Source: Pseudomonadales bacterium (GTDB lineage: Bacteria; Pseudomonadota; Gammaproteobacteria; Pseudomonadales; JAHEIH01). From it: a stretch of 21,159 nt of DNA. The notes beneath the pieces are model-generated. The model searched no databases. It saw nothing but the letters and a program-made list of their open reading frames with translations, and was not told the DNA's origin. The stretch is from the NCBI GenBank assembly GCA_023255355.1, contig JALRIU010000085.1, forward strand, positions 1 to 21,159, given 5' to 3'. Shown one piece after another: positions 1 to 7,830 of this stretch. A program made the position numbers and the translations under genes. Position 1 is the first letter of the stretch; each line of letters begins with the position of its first letter.

Positions 1-231
1 GATTTACTGTGCGACGCATTATGCGCTGCCTTAAACACTAACCCTGACAAGGCGAAATGCATCAGCTCCCACCGTTGGCTTTTTGGGAGAAGCACCAATC
101 ATACCGTAGCCGATGCGTGCCTTTGGGATTCGAAAAACAACATTGGACTTGCAGCTGACTGGCTCAATGGTGGCGGACTTCACGCGGCACTCATAAGTGC
201 CGACAATCTTTTACAGCGAATGACAGAATAA
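1..231 (+). CDS. C-terminal end of a renalase-like FAD/NAD(P)-dependent amine oxidoreductase (partial)
   Basis: The reading frame is open from the first base and gives 76 residues before TAA at 229-231; the N-terminal part lies outside the window. The segment contains SSHRWLFG, then a LWDSKNNIGLAADWLNGG block and an ALISADNLL helix. This pattern matches the last part of the FAD-binding domain of flavin amine oxidoreductases of the renalase-like group, where a G-D/A-W-x-x-G-G motif contacts the flavin and a helix follows. The true substrate is unknown. The stop is only 4 nt before the photolyase start, so the two genes are very likely co-transcribed. The family call rests on this short C-terminal stretch alone. 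Confidence 0.7.
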   Translation, partial: DLLCDALCAALNTNPDKAKCISSHRWLFGRSTNHTVADACLWDSKNNIGLAADWLNGGGLHAALISADNLLQRMTE

Positions 232-235
232 TTTT

Positions 236-1648
236 ATGATAGCCATCCATTGGTTTAGACAAGATCTTAGAATCGCAGACAACCCAAGTTTATTGTCCGC
301 CATTGAAAGCGGGCACTTACTACCAATCTTTATTTTGGATGAAGTTAACAATCCTGAAAACGCCCGCGGCGGCGCTAGCAAGCTTTGGTTACACCATTCA
401 TTAAATGCGCTCAATAAAGCATTAGATGGTAACTTGCGCGTCTATAGCGGTGACGCCAAAGCTATCATCATGCAGCTTTGTGATGAACACAATATTAGTA
501 AAGTATGCTGGAATCGCTGTTATGAAGGTTGGCGCAGAGAGCGTGATGGCATCATTAAGGCTCAGCTTAAGGCTCGATCGATTGAGGCTGAAAGTTTTAA
601 TGGCAGTTTGCTTTGGGAACCCTGGACTATCGTTAAAGGCGACGGCACACCTTATAAGGTTTTTACCCCATTTTTCAAAAATGGCTGCTTGAATGCTCCA
701 GAACCTTCACAGCCGCTGTCAGCACCGACTAACATTCAATATGCCTCGGGGGATTTTGGCTCCCTAAACTCGGTCAATGATCTTAACTTACAGCCAACCA
801 TCGACTGGGATAAAGTGATGCTTGAGCACTGGCAAATTGATGAGCAGGGTGCCCTTGATCGATTAAAACGATTTGCTGAAGAAGGTGTAAGCAATTACAA
901 AGAGGGTCGCAATCTACCCGCTCATGAGTGGACTTCAAAATTATCACCCTATATGCATTGGGGCCTGATCTCACCGAGAACAGTGTGGCACAGCGCCAAC
1001 ATGATGGGCGACGATGAAAATGTTTATACCTTTAAATCTGAACTAGGCTGGCGCGAGTTTTCTTACAGCCTGCTGTATTTTAATCCCGATATGCAATGGG
1101 CAAACATCAACAAAAAATTCGATGCCTTCCCTTGGGAAAAAGACACAACCCTCATCGATGCTTGGCAACGTGGTCAAACAGGATACCCGATCATTGATGC
1201 GGGTATGCGCGAACTTTGGCAAACAGGTTATATGCACAACCGGGTACGTATGATTGTCGGTTCATTTTTAGTAAAAAATCTTTTACAGCACTGGCACCAT
1301 GGTGAAAAGTGGTTTTGGGATACCCTGTTTGATGCCGATTTTGCTAGCAACAGCGCCAGTTGGCAATGGGTTGCAGGATGCGGTGCCGATGCCGCCCCCT
1401 ATTTCAGAATTTTTAATCCCGTTACGCAAGGCGAAAAATTCGACCCAGACGGCGAATATACCCGTCGCTGGGTTCCTGAACTAGCTGAACTCCCCAAAAA
1501 ATATCTCTATCAGCCCTGGGAAGCCCCACCAATGATGTTGCAAGCAGCAGGCGTAAAACTTGGCGAAAACTATCCTCAGCCGATTGTTGATTTAAAAGCC
1601 TCGCGCGAGCGAGCCTTGGCAGCTTTTAAATCGATGCGGACAGACTAA
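236..1648 (+). CDS. phrB: Deoxyribodipyrimidine photolyase (class I CPD photolyase / cryptochrome family)
   Basis: Predicted to repair UV-induced cyclobutane pyrimidine dimers with blue light, using FADH- and an antenna cofactor. The 470 residues match the usual length. The N-terminal antenna domain opens with IHWFRQDLRIADNP (residues 4-17). The C-terminal FAD domain holds LSPYMHWGLISPR (236-248), GWREF (271-275), TGYPIIDAGMREL (315-327), GYMHNRVRMI (331-340) and DAAPYFRIFNPVTQGEKFDPDGE (385-407). Compared with the E. coli enzyme, the electron-transfer Trp triad is intact (W300, W353, W376), as is the Asn facing flavin N5 (N372). The ATG at 236 begins the family N-terminus directly, although the Shine-Dalgarno is weak. 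It probably forms an operon with the upstream flavin oxidoreductase. A cryptochrome with little repair activity cannot be excluded from sequence. Confidence 0.95.
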   Translation: MIAIHWFRQDLRIADNPSLLSAIESGHLLPIFILDEVNNPENARGGASKLWLHHSLNALNKALDGNLRVYSGDAKAIIMQLCDEHNISKVCWNRCYEGWRRERDGIIKAQLKARSIEAESFNGSLLWEPWTIVKGDGTPYKVFTPFFKNGCLNAPEPSQPLSAPTNIQYASGDFGSLNSVNDLNLQPTIDWDKVMLEHWQIDEQGALDRLKRFAEEGVSNYKEGRNLPAHEWTSKLSPYMHWGLISPRTVWHSANMMGDDENVYTFKSELGWREFSYSLLYFNPDMQWANINKKFDAFPWEKDTTLIDAWQRGQTGYPIIDAGMRELWQTGYMHNRVRMIVGSFLVKNLLQHWHHGEKWFWDTLFDADFASNSASWQWVAGCGADAAPYFRIFNPVTQGEKFDPDGEYTRRWVPELAELPKKYLYQPWEAPPMMLQAAGVKLGENYPQPIVDLKASRERALAAFKSMRTD

Positions 1649-1654
1649 TTATTT

Positions 1655-1768
1655 ACCTCTGACATAAAATGCTTCTAAGAGACTCCCGCTTAATAGTTTG
1701 CACAAATAGACTCTCACGCCATCGAATATATGCATTAGAATAATTCATTCATTATTTTAGTCAGAGGT
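1655..1768 (+). repeat. Long-range inverted repeat whose right arm covers the nitronate monooxygenase Shine-Dalgarno
   Basis: The left arm ACCTCTGAC at 1655-1663 lies just after the phrB stop. Its perfect 9-nt reverse complement GTCAGAGGT is at 1760-1768. The right arm includes the AGAGG ribosome binding site (1763-1767) of the gene starting at 1773. In a read-through transcript from phrB the arms could pair and hide the site. The remaining intergenic DNA (1649-1772) shows no clear promoter or terminator. Functional meaning is inferred only. Confidence 0.35.
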
Positions 1769-1772
1769 TGAA

Positions 1773-2729
1773 ATGTCATTACCCGCATCTTTGAAGCAGT
1801 CCCTCAAACTCCCCCTTGTGGTCTCACCCATGTTTCTTGCCTCTGGCCCAGATTTAGTCTTGGCAACGTGCAAAGCTGGTGCCATTGGAACCTTCCCTGC
1901 CCTCAACCAGCGCACCAGCGAAGGTTTTGAAGAGTGGCTAAAAATTATTACCTCAAGCCTCACCAAAGACGATGCTGCTTTTGGGGTTAATATTATTGTC
2001 AATCCAAGTAACCCACGTGTTATCCCAGACTTGGAATTGTGCGTTAAGTATAAAGTTCCATTGGTGATTACTTCATTAGGGATCGACCAGCGGGTTATCG
2101 ATGCGGTTCACAGTTATGGCGGTTTAGTGTTTCACGACATCATCAACGTTCGCCATGCAAAACGCGCGGCGCGCGAAGGCGTTGACGGTATCATTGCCGT
2201 AGCCGCAGGCGCCGGAGGCCACGGTGGTAACCTAAGCCCACTCGCGCTGACATCGGAAATTAGAGAATTCTTTGATGGCACCATTTTATTAGCTGGCTGC
2301 ATAAATAATGGTGGCCATGTTGCCGCTGCGCGCGCCATGGGTGCTGACCTAGCTTATGCAGGCACTCGATTTATTGCCACCAAAGAAGCACAAGCCGTTG
2401 AGAACTATAAGGCAATGATCCTGGAATCTGCTGCTGCAGATATCATCTACACACCCAACATTTCAGGGGTATATGCTAACTTCTTGCGCGAAAGTATTAA
2501 AAATGCAGGCTTCGATCCAGACAACTTAGCGCCTAAAACAGATATGGATATTGTCGAAGAGCTTGGATTGAAAGAACAAGAAGGCGACAAGAAAAACGGC
2601 GCTTGGCGCGACATTTGGTCAGCTGGCCAAGGCGTTGGTGGTATTCATGATATCCCCAGTACAGCTGAACTAATCACTCGTATGTCGACTGAATACCGCG
2701 AAGCGGTCAATCGTATTAATGAATTTTAA
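1773..2729 (+). CDS. Nitronate monooxygenase (2-nitropropane dioxygenase family)
   Basis: An FMN-dependent TIM-barrel enzyme (NMO/2-NPD family) predicted to oxidise alkyl nitronates such as propionate 3-nitronate. The 318 residues include the N-terminal strand PLVVSPMF (14-21), the GVNIIV strand (71-76), the VAAGAGGHGGN loop (143-153) with the family's catalytic-position His150, and the flavin phosphate-binding segments LLAGCINNGGHVAAARAMGA (172-191) and YAGTRFIAT (195-203). The ATG at 1773 has AGAGG 5 nt upstream. Physiological substrates of many family members are unknown, so the role here is detoxification at best guess. Its stop codon lies inside a hairpin shared with the convergent glgA. 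Confidence 0.9.
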   Translation: MSLPASLKQSLKLPLVVSPMFLASGPDLVLATCKAGAIGTFPALNQRTSEGFEEWLKIITSSLTKDDAAFGVNIIVNPSNPRVIPDLELCVKYKVPLVITSLGIDQRVIDAVHSYGGLVFHDIINVRHAKRAAREGVDGIIAVAAGAGGHGGNLSPLALTSEIREFFDGTILLAGCINNGGHVAAARAMGADLAYAGTRFIATKEAQAVENYKAMILESAAADIIYTPNISGVYANFLRESIKNAGFDPDNLAPKTDMDIVEELGLKEQEGDKKNGAWRDIWSAGQGVGGIHDIPSTAELITRMSTEYREAVNRINEF

Positions 2730-2748
2730 GCGAACTGAATTCGCTTAA
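2726..2748. terminator. Bidirectional hairpin between convergent nitronate monooxygenase and glgA genes
   Basis: A perfect 8-bp inverted repeat, TAAGCGAA (2727-2734) and TTCGCTTA (2740-2747), is separated by the 5-nt loop CTGAA; a T-A pair extends the stem to 2726/2748. Each arm contains the TAA stop of one of the two facing genes (2727-2729 plus, 2745-2747 minus). There is no strong U tract on either side, so it is only a modest intrinsic terminator. It may instead act as an mRNA 3'-end stabilising hairpin. Confidence 0.5.
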
Positions 2749-4292
2749 GCATAGAGTTCATTTACATAACGTTTAACGACACCATCCCAGGTAAACCTTG
2801 TCGCAGCAGCATTAGTGCGCAGGGTTTGCCATTCTTTGGCAGACATATTCAAGGTTAAATGCAAGGCAGCCACCATGGCTTCGCCTTGCTCAACGCTATT
2901 GTGACCACTAAAGCTAATACCATTATGCTGGTGCTCGACAGTATCAGCCAAACCACCAACTGCGTGCACCAAACAAGGTTGACCATGACGCATAGCTATC
3001 ATCTGACTAATGCCGCATGGCTCAAAAGAACTTGGCATGATGAATATATCGCCATTTTCATATAACAATTGTCCAAGCTCGGCAAAAAAGCCTTCAAGAA
3101 ACACAAAGTTTTCATGGCGTTTAGCAGCGGCATGCAAAAATTGCTGCAGCATTGGATCGCCATTACCCACCAAAACAAAACACCCTTGATCACCCAGTGT
3201 CGATAAAAATTCATCAATGACAAATTCACCGTTTGATGTCTGCTGTCGCATGATAAGCATTTTTTGATCGGAGATACGGCCCACTGAGGTAAGCAAAAGC
3301 TTTCTGTGCAAGCCTGATTTTTTGATACTGGTCAGACGATCTATAGCCAACTTATGTAGAGCCTGTTTAGCAGGGTCAGAACCGGCAATACGACACATAT
3401 CATCAAGTAAAAAATCAAACAGCTCGCCTCTGTCGATCGGAGAGCGTTGGTGCTCAGGGTAGTCGACACCATTTAGGATACCTAGTAAGCGACCTTGTTG
3501 ATCGGCCTGCTGCATGTCGGCCTCTAATCCCTCACCACCAAAAAACCCAATATCGTGATTACTGCTTTGCATGACCTCTTTGGCATACGTTGGCGACACG
3601 ACATGAACCTTATCGCTCAAATTAATCGCGGCGTGCATAGGGTTATAACAATCCCGATAGCGTGGGTCGATGATGCGATCGTCAATGGTAATATTATTGC
3701 CGTACCATGCCGCTAACGACGAACTATTGCCATGCAATGGTCTAATACCCTGCAACGCCAAATTGTGAACGGTATAAACGGTTGGTAGCGCTTGCAGACA
3801 TACATAGTCTTTATGAAGAGCACGCAAAGTAGCGAAATTTGCCGCATGCCAATCGTGCAAATGAACAACATCAATAGATGTTAGCACCTGCTGTTTTATT
3901 AACTCAGCGGCAGCGATAGAAAACAATGCAAACTTGGTGGCATCATTGGCAAAAGGTCTGTCCGGTGGATCATTACAATAAATTGCACCTGCGCCACCAA
4001 CGGCAAAAATAGGATGCTCCAAAACGAGATGGCGAACACCATCAACCGCAAAAGGGGCAGGGACCTCATACAAGTCAACGTCGTAATTAATGCCCGCAAA
4101 TGGCACTATGATTGTCTGTAATTTTGAAGCACCATGCAACGTCGAAAACCACTGATAGCCAGGGGTTAACACATCAACCTTGTGTCCAAGATTGGCAAGG
4201 GCTTTTGGAACATCGCGAATGACGTCACCGATCCCGCCGACCTTGCCTTTCGGCAAGGCGTCGTTCTCAGAAGAAAGCATTAAAATATTCAA
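2745..4292 (-). CDS. glgA: Glycogen synthase (ADP-glucose-dependent, GT5)
   Basis: Extends alpha-1,4-glucan chains from ADP-glucose. The 515 residues are somewhat longer than E. coli GlgA (about 477). The N-terminal GT5 motif reads K17-V-G-G-I instead of the usual K-T-G-G-L. Further motifs are HLHDWHAANFATL (144-156), TVYTVHNLALQG (171-182), ILNGVDYPEH (272-281), SVGRISDQKM (336-345; the GT-B Arg and Lys positions) and PSSFEPCGISQMIAM (420-434) with catalytic Glu424. The start is TTG at 4290-4292: AGGA at 4300-4303 (minus strand), overlapping the phosphoglucomutase stop, sits 7 nt before it, while the next in-frame ATG (4278-4280) is too far from any such site and would cut into the first beta strand. 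It is the last gene of the H-NOX-glgC-pgm-glgA unit. Confidence 0.95.
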   Translation of the reverse strand: MNILMLSSENDALPKGKVGGIGDVIRDVPKALANLGHKVDVLTPGYQWFSTLHGASKLQTIIVPFAGINYDVDLYEVPAPFAVDGVRHLVLEHPIFAVGGAGAIYCNDPPDRPFANDATKFALFSIAAAELIKQQVLTSIDVVHLHDWHAANFATLRALHKDYVCLQALPTVYTVHNLALQGIRPLHGNSSSLAAWYGNNITIDDRIIDPRYRDCYNPMHAAINLSDKVHVVSPTYAKEVMQSSNHDIGFFGGEGLEADMQQADQQGRLLGILNGVDYPEHQRSPIDRGELFDFLLDDMCRIAGSDPAKQALHKLAIDRLTSIKKSGLHRKLLLTSVGRISDQKMLIMRQQTSNGEFVIDEFLSTLGDQGCFVLVGNGDPMLQQFLHAAAKRHENFVFLEGFFAELGQLLYENGDIFIMPSSFEPCGISQMIAMRHGQPCLVHAVGGLADTVEHQHNGISFSGHNSVEQGEAMVAALHLTLNMSAKEWQTLRTNAAATRFTWDGVVKRYVNELYA

Positions 4293-4301
4293 AAAAAGAT
4301 C

Positions 4302-5936
4302 CTAGGTAATTACGTCTGGCTTTTGACGACCTGTAAACGCAGAAATCCCAGCGAGTTGATCTGCAGCAATGATCAAATCAGCCAACGCTTTCTGAGGATC
4401 ATGGCTCACATGGAAGGGATCACCCTCATAGCGATCAAAGTAAACACGCAATGTGGCACCTGATGTACCCGTGCCTGACAAACGCATTACGATACGACTT
4501 CCATCTGTAAATAAGATTCGAATGCCTTGTTTTGCACTCTCGCTGCCATCGATAGGATCGATATAGTGGTAATCATCCGCAGATTCAACGGTTAAATCAC
4601 CTACTTGCTGACCCGCCATCGTAGAGAGTTTGGTTCGTAACTGTTCGATCATCTCACTAGCTTTTGCGCTATCGACGTTTTCATAATCATGGCGACTAAA
4701 GTAGTCGCGGCCATATTTAGACCAATGTTCACGCACAATGGTACGAGCGGGTTGATTTCTTTCAGCCACAATATTTAGCCAAAACAATACAGCCCAAAGT
4801 CCATCTTTTTCACGCACATGGCTAGAGCCAGTACCAAAGCTTTCTTCGCCACACAGGGTGATTTTACCGGCATCCATTAGGTTGCCAAAAAATTTCCAGC
4901 CGGTAGGCGTCTCATAACAAGGAATTTCTAGCGCAGCGGCAACACGGTCAACAGCGCGCCCCGTTGGCATAGAGCGAGCAACACCGGCCACTCCCTCTTT
5001 ATATGCTGGCACTAAATGGGCATTATCCAACAACAAGGCCAAGCTATCACAGGGGTTTATATAGAAACCACTACCTAACACCATATTGCGATCACCATCG
5101 CCGTCTGAGGCTGCACCAAAAGCCAGTGGCTCAGTACCGTTCATTCGCTCGACTAGCTCATGGGCATGGACCAAGTTAGGATCAGGATGACCGCCACCAA
5201 AATTTTCACTTGGAACACCGTTCATCACGGTGCCCTCAGGTGCGCCAAGACGCTTTTCTAAAATCTCTATAGCATAGGGGCCTGTCACGGCGTGCATGGC
5301 ATCGAAGCACATTTTGAAACGACGATTGCTCAGCAGGCTACGCATCTTTTCAAAATCAAATAATTCTTCCATCAGGTCGGCGTAATCGCTTACTGGATCA
5401 ATAATGCTAATCTCAGTATTAAGCACTTGCGTTGACCCGATAGTATCAAGATCAACGTCAGCCGAATCACAGCTCAAATAATGCTCAAGAGACTTGGTGG
5501 TCGCAAAAATAGCTTCAGTCACTTTTTCAGTTGCTGGACCGCCATTGCTGCCATTAAATTTAATACCAAAGTCTTCATCTGGCCCACCTGGATTATGGCT
5601 TGCTGATAAAACAATCCCACCGATGGTTTGGTATTTACGAATTACGCATGACACTGCAGGGGTAGATAGAATACCCCCTTGCCCAATAATTAACTTGGCA
5701 AAACCATTGGCAGCTGCCATTCGGATAATTGTTTGTATCGCTTGACGATTGTAATAGCGACCATCACCACCAACCACAAGCGTTTGTCCTTGACAGGTCT
5801 CGATAGAATTAAATATAGCCTGTACAAAGTTCTCTAAATAATGGGGTTGTTGAAACACAACCACTTTTTTGCGCAGACCTGATGTTCCAGGGCGCTGATC
5901 ATCATAGGTGCTCGTAGCAACCGTAATAATTGACAT
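4302..5936 (-). CDS. pgm: Phosphoglucomutase, PGM1/ExoC type (alpha-D-glucose phosphate specific)
   Basis: Interconverts glucose-6-phosphate and glucose-1-phosphate, supplying the substrate of GlgC. The 544 residues carry RPGTSGLRKKV (15-25), the active-site phosphoserine loop SASHNPGG (111-118, Ser113), the metal-binding loop SDGDGDR (277-283), the sugar-binding CGEESFGTGSSH (362-373) and the phosphate-binding RLSGTGTSG (485-493). The GTSGLRKKV and DGDGDRNM signatures match the eukaryotic/alphaproteobacterial/cyanobacterial PGM1-like group, not E. coli Pgm, which has a longer N-terminus and PSHNP and DPDYDR loops. GGAGAG lies just before the ATG, 15 nt after the glgC stop, and glgA follows after 9 nt, so all three are probably one transcript. 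Confidence 0.95.
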   Translation of the reverse strand: MSIITVATSTYDDQRPGTSGLRKKVVVFQQPHYLENFVQAIFNSIETCQGQTLVVGGDGRYYNRQAIQTIIRMAAANGFAKLIIGQGGILSTPAVSCVIRKYQTIGGIVLSASHNPGGPDEDFGIKFNGSNGGPATEKVTEAIFATTKSLEHYLSCDSADVDLDTIGSTQVLNTEISIIDPVSDYADLMEELFDFEKMRSLLSNRRFKMCFDAMHAVTGPYAIEILEKRLGAPEGTVMNGVPSENFGGGHPDPNLVHAHELVERMNGTEPLAFGAASDGDGDRNMVLGSGFYINPCDSLALLLDNAHLVPAYKEGVAGVARSMPTGRAVDRVAAALEIPCYETPTGWKFFGNLMDAGKITLCGEESFGTGSSHVREKDGLWAVLFWLNIVAERNQPARTIVREHWSKYGRDYFSRHDYENVDSAKASEMIEQLRTKLSTMAGQQVGDLTVESADDYHYIDPIDGSESAKQGIRILFTDGSRIVMRLSGTGTSGATLRVYFDRYEGDPFHVSHDPQKALADLIIAADQLAGISAFTGRQKPDVIT

Positions 5937-5951
5937 TAATACTCTCCAGCC

Positions 5952-7217
5952 TTAGAAGAAGCCTTCTTCTTGGCCCAACATACCTCTAGTCACCAACACA
6001 ACACCGCTTGAAGATACTCTAAAACCATTGGCACGATCTTGATCATGATCGATACCAATGTGCATACCGTCAGGGACTTGGCAACCGCGATCGATGATCG
6101 CTTTATTAATTTTACAATGCATACCGATAGTCACATCAGGAAGAATAACGGATTCATTCATAATGGAATAAGAACGAACATTGACACGATTAAATAACAC
6201 GGACTTCCTAATTTCGGCACCAGATATTATACACCCTGCTGACACCATTGATTCAAGTGCAATTCCTCTTCTATCTTGCTCTTCGAACACAAACTTTGCT
6301 GGTGGCAGTTGTTCTTGATACGTCCATAATGGCCAATCGCGGTCATATAAGTTCAGCTCAGGGACGGTATATAACAGTTCCATGTTTGCTGACCAAAACG
6401 AGTCAAGGGTACCCACATCTCGCCAATAAGCACGACCACCAGTCCTAGGGTCACGGAAAGCAAAGGCATTTACATGGTGCTCTTGGATGATTTTAGGAAT
6501 GATGTCGTGGCCAAAATCGTGGCTCGATTTTGGATCTCGTGCATCTTTGATTAAACAGTCAAATAAAAAATCTGTATCGAAAATGTAGTTACCCATCGAG
6601 GCCAAACAGAGCTCAGGATTATCGGGCAATGGATCAGGATACTCGGGTTTTTCAACAAAGTTAACCACACGATTATCCGCATCAACGCCCATTACACCGT
6701 AGGATTTAGCGGCCTCTGCGATAGGCACTTCTAAACAAGACACAGACATGACAGCGCCTTTTTCGACGTGCTCGGCCAACATCAAGCCATAATCCATTTT
6801 ATACACGTGATCGCCGGAAAGGACCATAACGTACTTGGGCTGTTCAGCACGAATAATATCTAAGTTTTGATAGATAGCATCCGCAGTACCTTGATACCAA
6901 CTATCAGAGTAGCGCTGCGAGGCTGGCAATACTTCAACCCCTTCGCCAAGCTCACGCTTAAAATGCGACCAACCACGCTGCAGATGACGTACCAAAGAGT
7001 GTGATTTATATTGAGTTAGTACCCCTACTCGTCTAATACCCGAGTTAATGCAATTGGATAAAGGGAAATCAATAATTCGATATTTACCACCAAAATAAAG
7101 GGCCGGTTTTGCTCGCCAATCTGTCAGCTCAAACAGTCGTGAACCACGCCCCCCTGCTAAAACTAGAGCCATTGTGTCTTTTGTCAAACGGCTAATGTGA
7201 CGTCTTTGCTCTACCAT
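5952..7217 (-). CDS. glgC: Glucose-1-phosphate adenylyltransferase (ADP-glucose pyrophosphorylase)
   Basis: Makes ADP-glucose from glucose-1-phosphate and ATP, the committed and normally allosteric step of bacterial glycogen synthesis. The 421 residues show the nucleotidyltransferase loop LVLAGGRGSRL (18-28), RAKPALYFGGKYRIIDFPLSN (35-55), whose Lys corresponds to the E. coli activator-site region, SWYQGTADAI (106-115), SGDHVYKMDY (134-143) with the catalytic Asp, and FVEKPEYP (187-194) with the glucose-1-phosphate Lys. The C-terminal left-handed beta-helix region is present (for example SVLFNRVNVRSYS). GGAG precedes the ATG at 7 nt. Only 35 nt separate it from the H-NOX stop, with no hairpin visible, so it is probably co-transcribed with H-NOX. 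Branching enzyme, phosphorylase and debranching genes are not in this window. Confidence 0.97.
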   Translation of the reverse strand: MVEQRRHISRLTKDTMALVLAGGRGSRLFELTDWRAKPALYFGGKYRIIDFPLSNCINSGIRRVGVLTQYKSHSLVRHLQRGWSHFKRELGEGVEVLPASQRYSDSWYQGTADAIYQNLDIIRAEQPKYVMVLSGDHVYKMDYGLMLAEHVEKGAVMSVSCLEVPIAEAAKSYGVMGVDADNRVVNFVEKPEYPDPLPDNPELCLASMGNYIFDTDFLFDCLIKDARDPKSSHDFGHDIIPKIIQEHHVNAFAFRDPRTGGRAYWRDVGTLDSFWSANMELLYTVPELNLYDRDWPLWTYQEQLPPAKFVFEEQDRRGIALESMVSAGCIISGAEIRKSVLFNRVNVRSYSIMNESVILPDVTIGMHCKINKAIIDRGCQVPDGMHIGIDHDQDRANGFRVSSSGVVLVTRGMLGQEEGFF

Positions 7218-7252
7218 GAAAGGTCTCCGTTATTATTTGAGTTTCAGATGTA

Positions 7253-7801
7253 TCATCTCTTACCGAGACTCTGCAAGCTAAAACTACTAATGTGATAATC
7301 ATCTTGCTTAGAATCTTCACGATGCATAATGAATGCCTCGTTATAAACATTAAAAGAAGCCTCTATTAAACCTTCTGCCAGGTCAGCTAATGGTCGCTTT
7401 GAACGGTAATTCATGACTAACACATCCTCTGACCGAAGGGTCTCAAAATGGGGCAGCTCTGCATCTGGGTAGAGTTTTAATACCTCTCTATGAATCGTAT
7501 CGTTGACACTTTCTAAAAAATCAAAGGTTGATGTATGGCTTGCAAAAAAATCGCTATGCCCTTCTTTGAATCGCGGTAATAGATAATGCCCAAAGTTCTT
7601 AACCAATTGAGGAGAAGGAATACTAGTAAGGCTGCTCAATGCTGCAACCATATCCATCAGTTCTTTGTAATCGTACTTACCCACCGCGGTATAACTACCA
7701 CCATTGGGTACACCAGATTGGGTTATCATTTTGTCCGCCACTTCAGGAGTGAAAACGTCCTCCACCATTTCGACAAACTCTGTAAATACCATACCTTTCA
7801 T
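7253..7801 (-). CDS. H-NOX haem nitric-oxide binding protein (HNOB domain)
   Basis: A stand-alone, cytosolic gas-sensor protein of 182 residues, the size of single-domain H-NOX proteins. It starts MKGMVFTEF, as the family does. The proximal haem ligand is His104 in VNDTIHREVLKLYPDAE, and the haem-propionate motif Y-x-S-x-R is complete (Tyr132, Ser134, Arg136 in NYRSKRP). Where the O2-binding thermophile protein is recalled to have distal Tyr140, this protein appears to have Leu, which fits an NO-selective sensor. An upstream in-frame ATG at 7808-7810 has AGGA directly abutting it; the same AGGA is 9 nt from the ATG at 7799-7801, which also gives the family N-terminus, so the latter was chosen. 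No kinase, GGDEF or chemoreceptor partner is adjacent; glgC follows 35 nt downstream. Confidence 0.95.
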   Translation of the reverse strand: MKGMVFTEFVEMVEDVFTPEVADKMITQSGVPNGGSYTAVGKYDYKELMDMVAALSSLTSIPSPQLVKNFGHYLLPRFKEGHSDFFASHTSTFDFLESVNDTIHREVLKLYPDAELPHFETLRSEDVLVMNYRSKRPLADLAEGLIEASFNVYNEAFIMHREDSKQDDYHISSFSLQSLGKR

Positions 7802-7830
7802 TTGTGACATTCCTATTAAAGTTCAAATGA

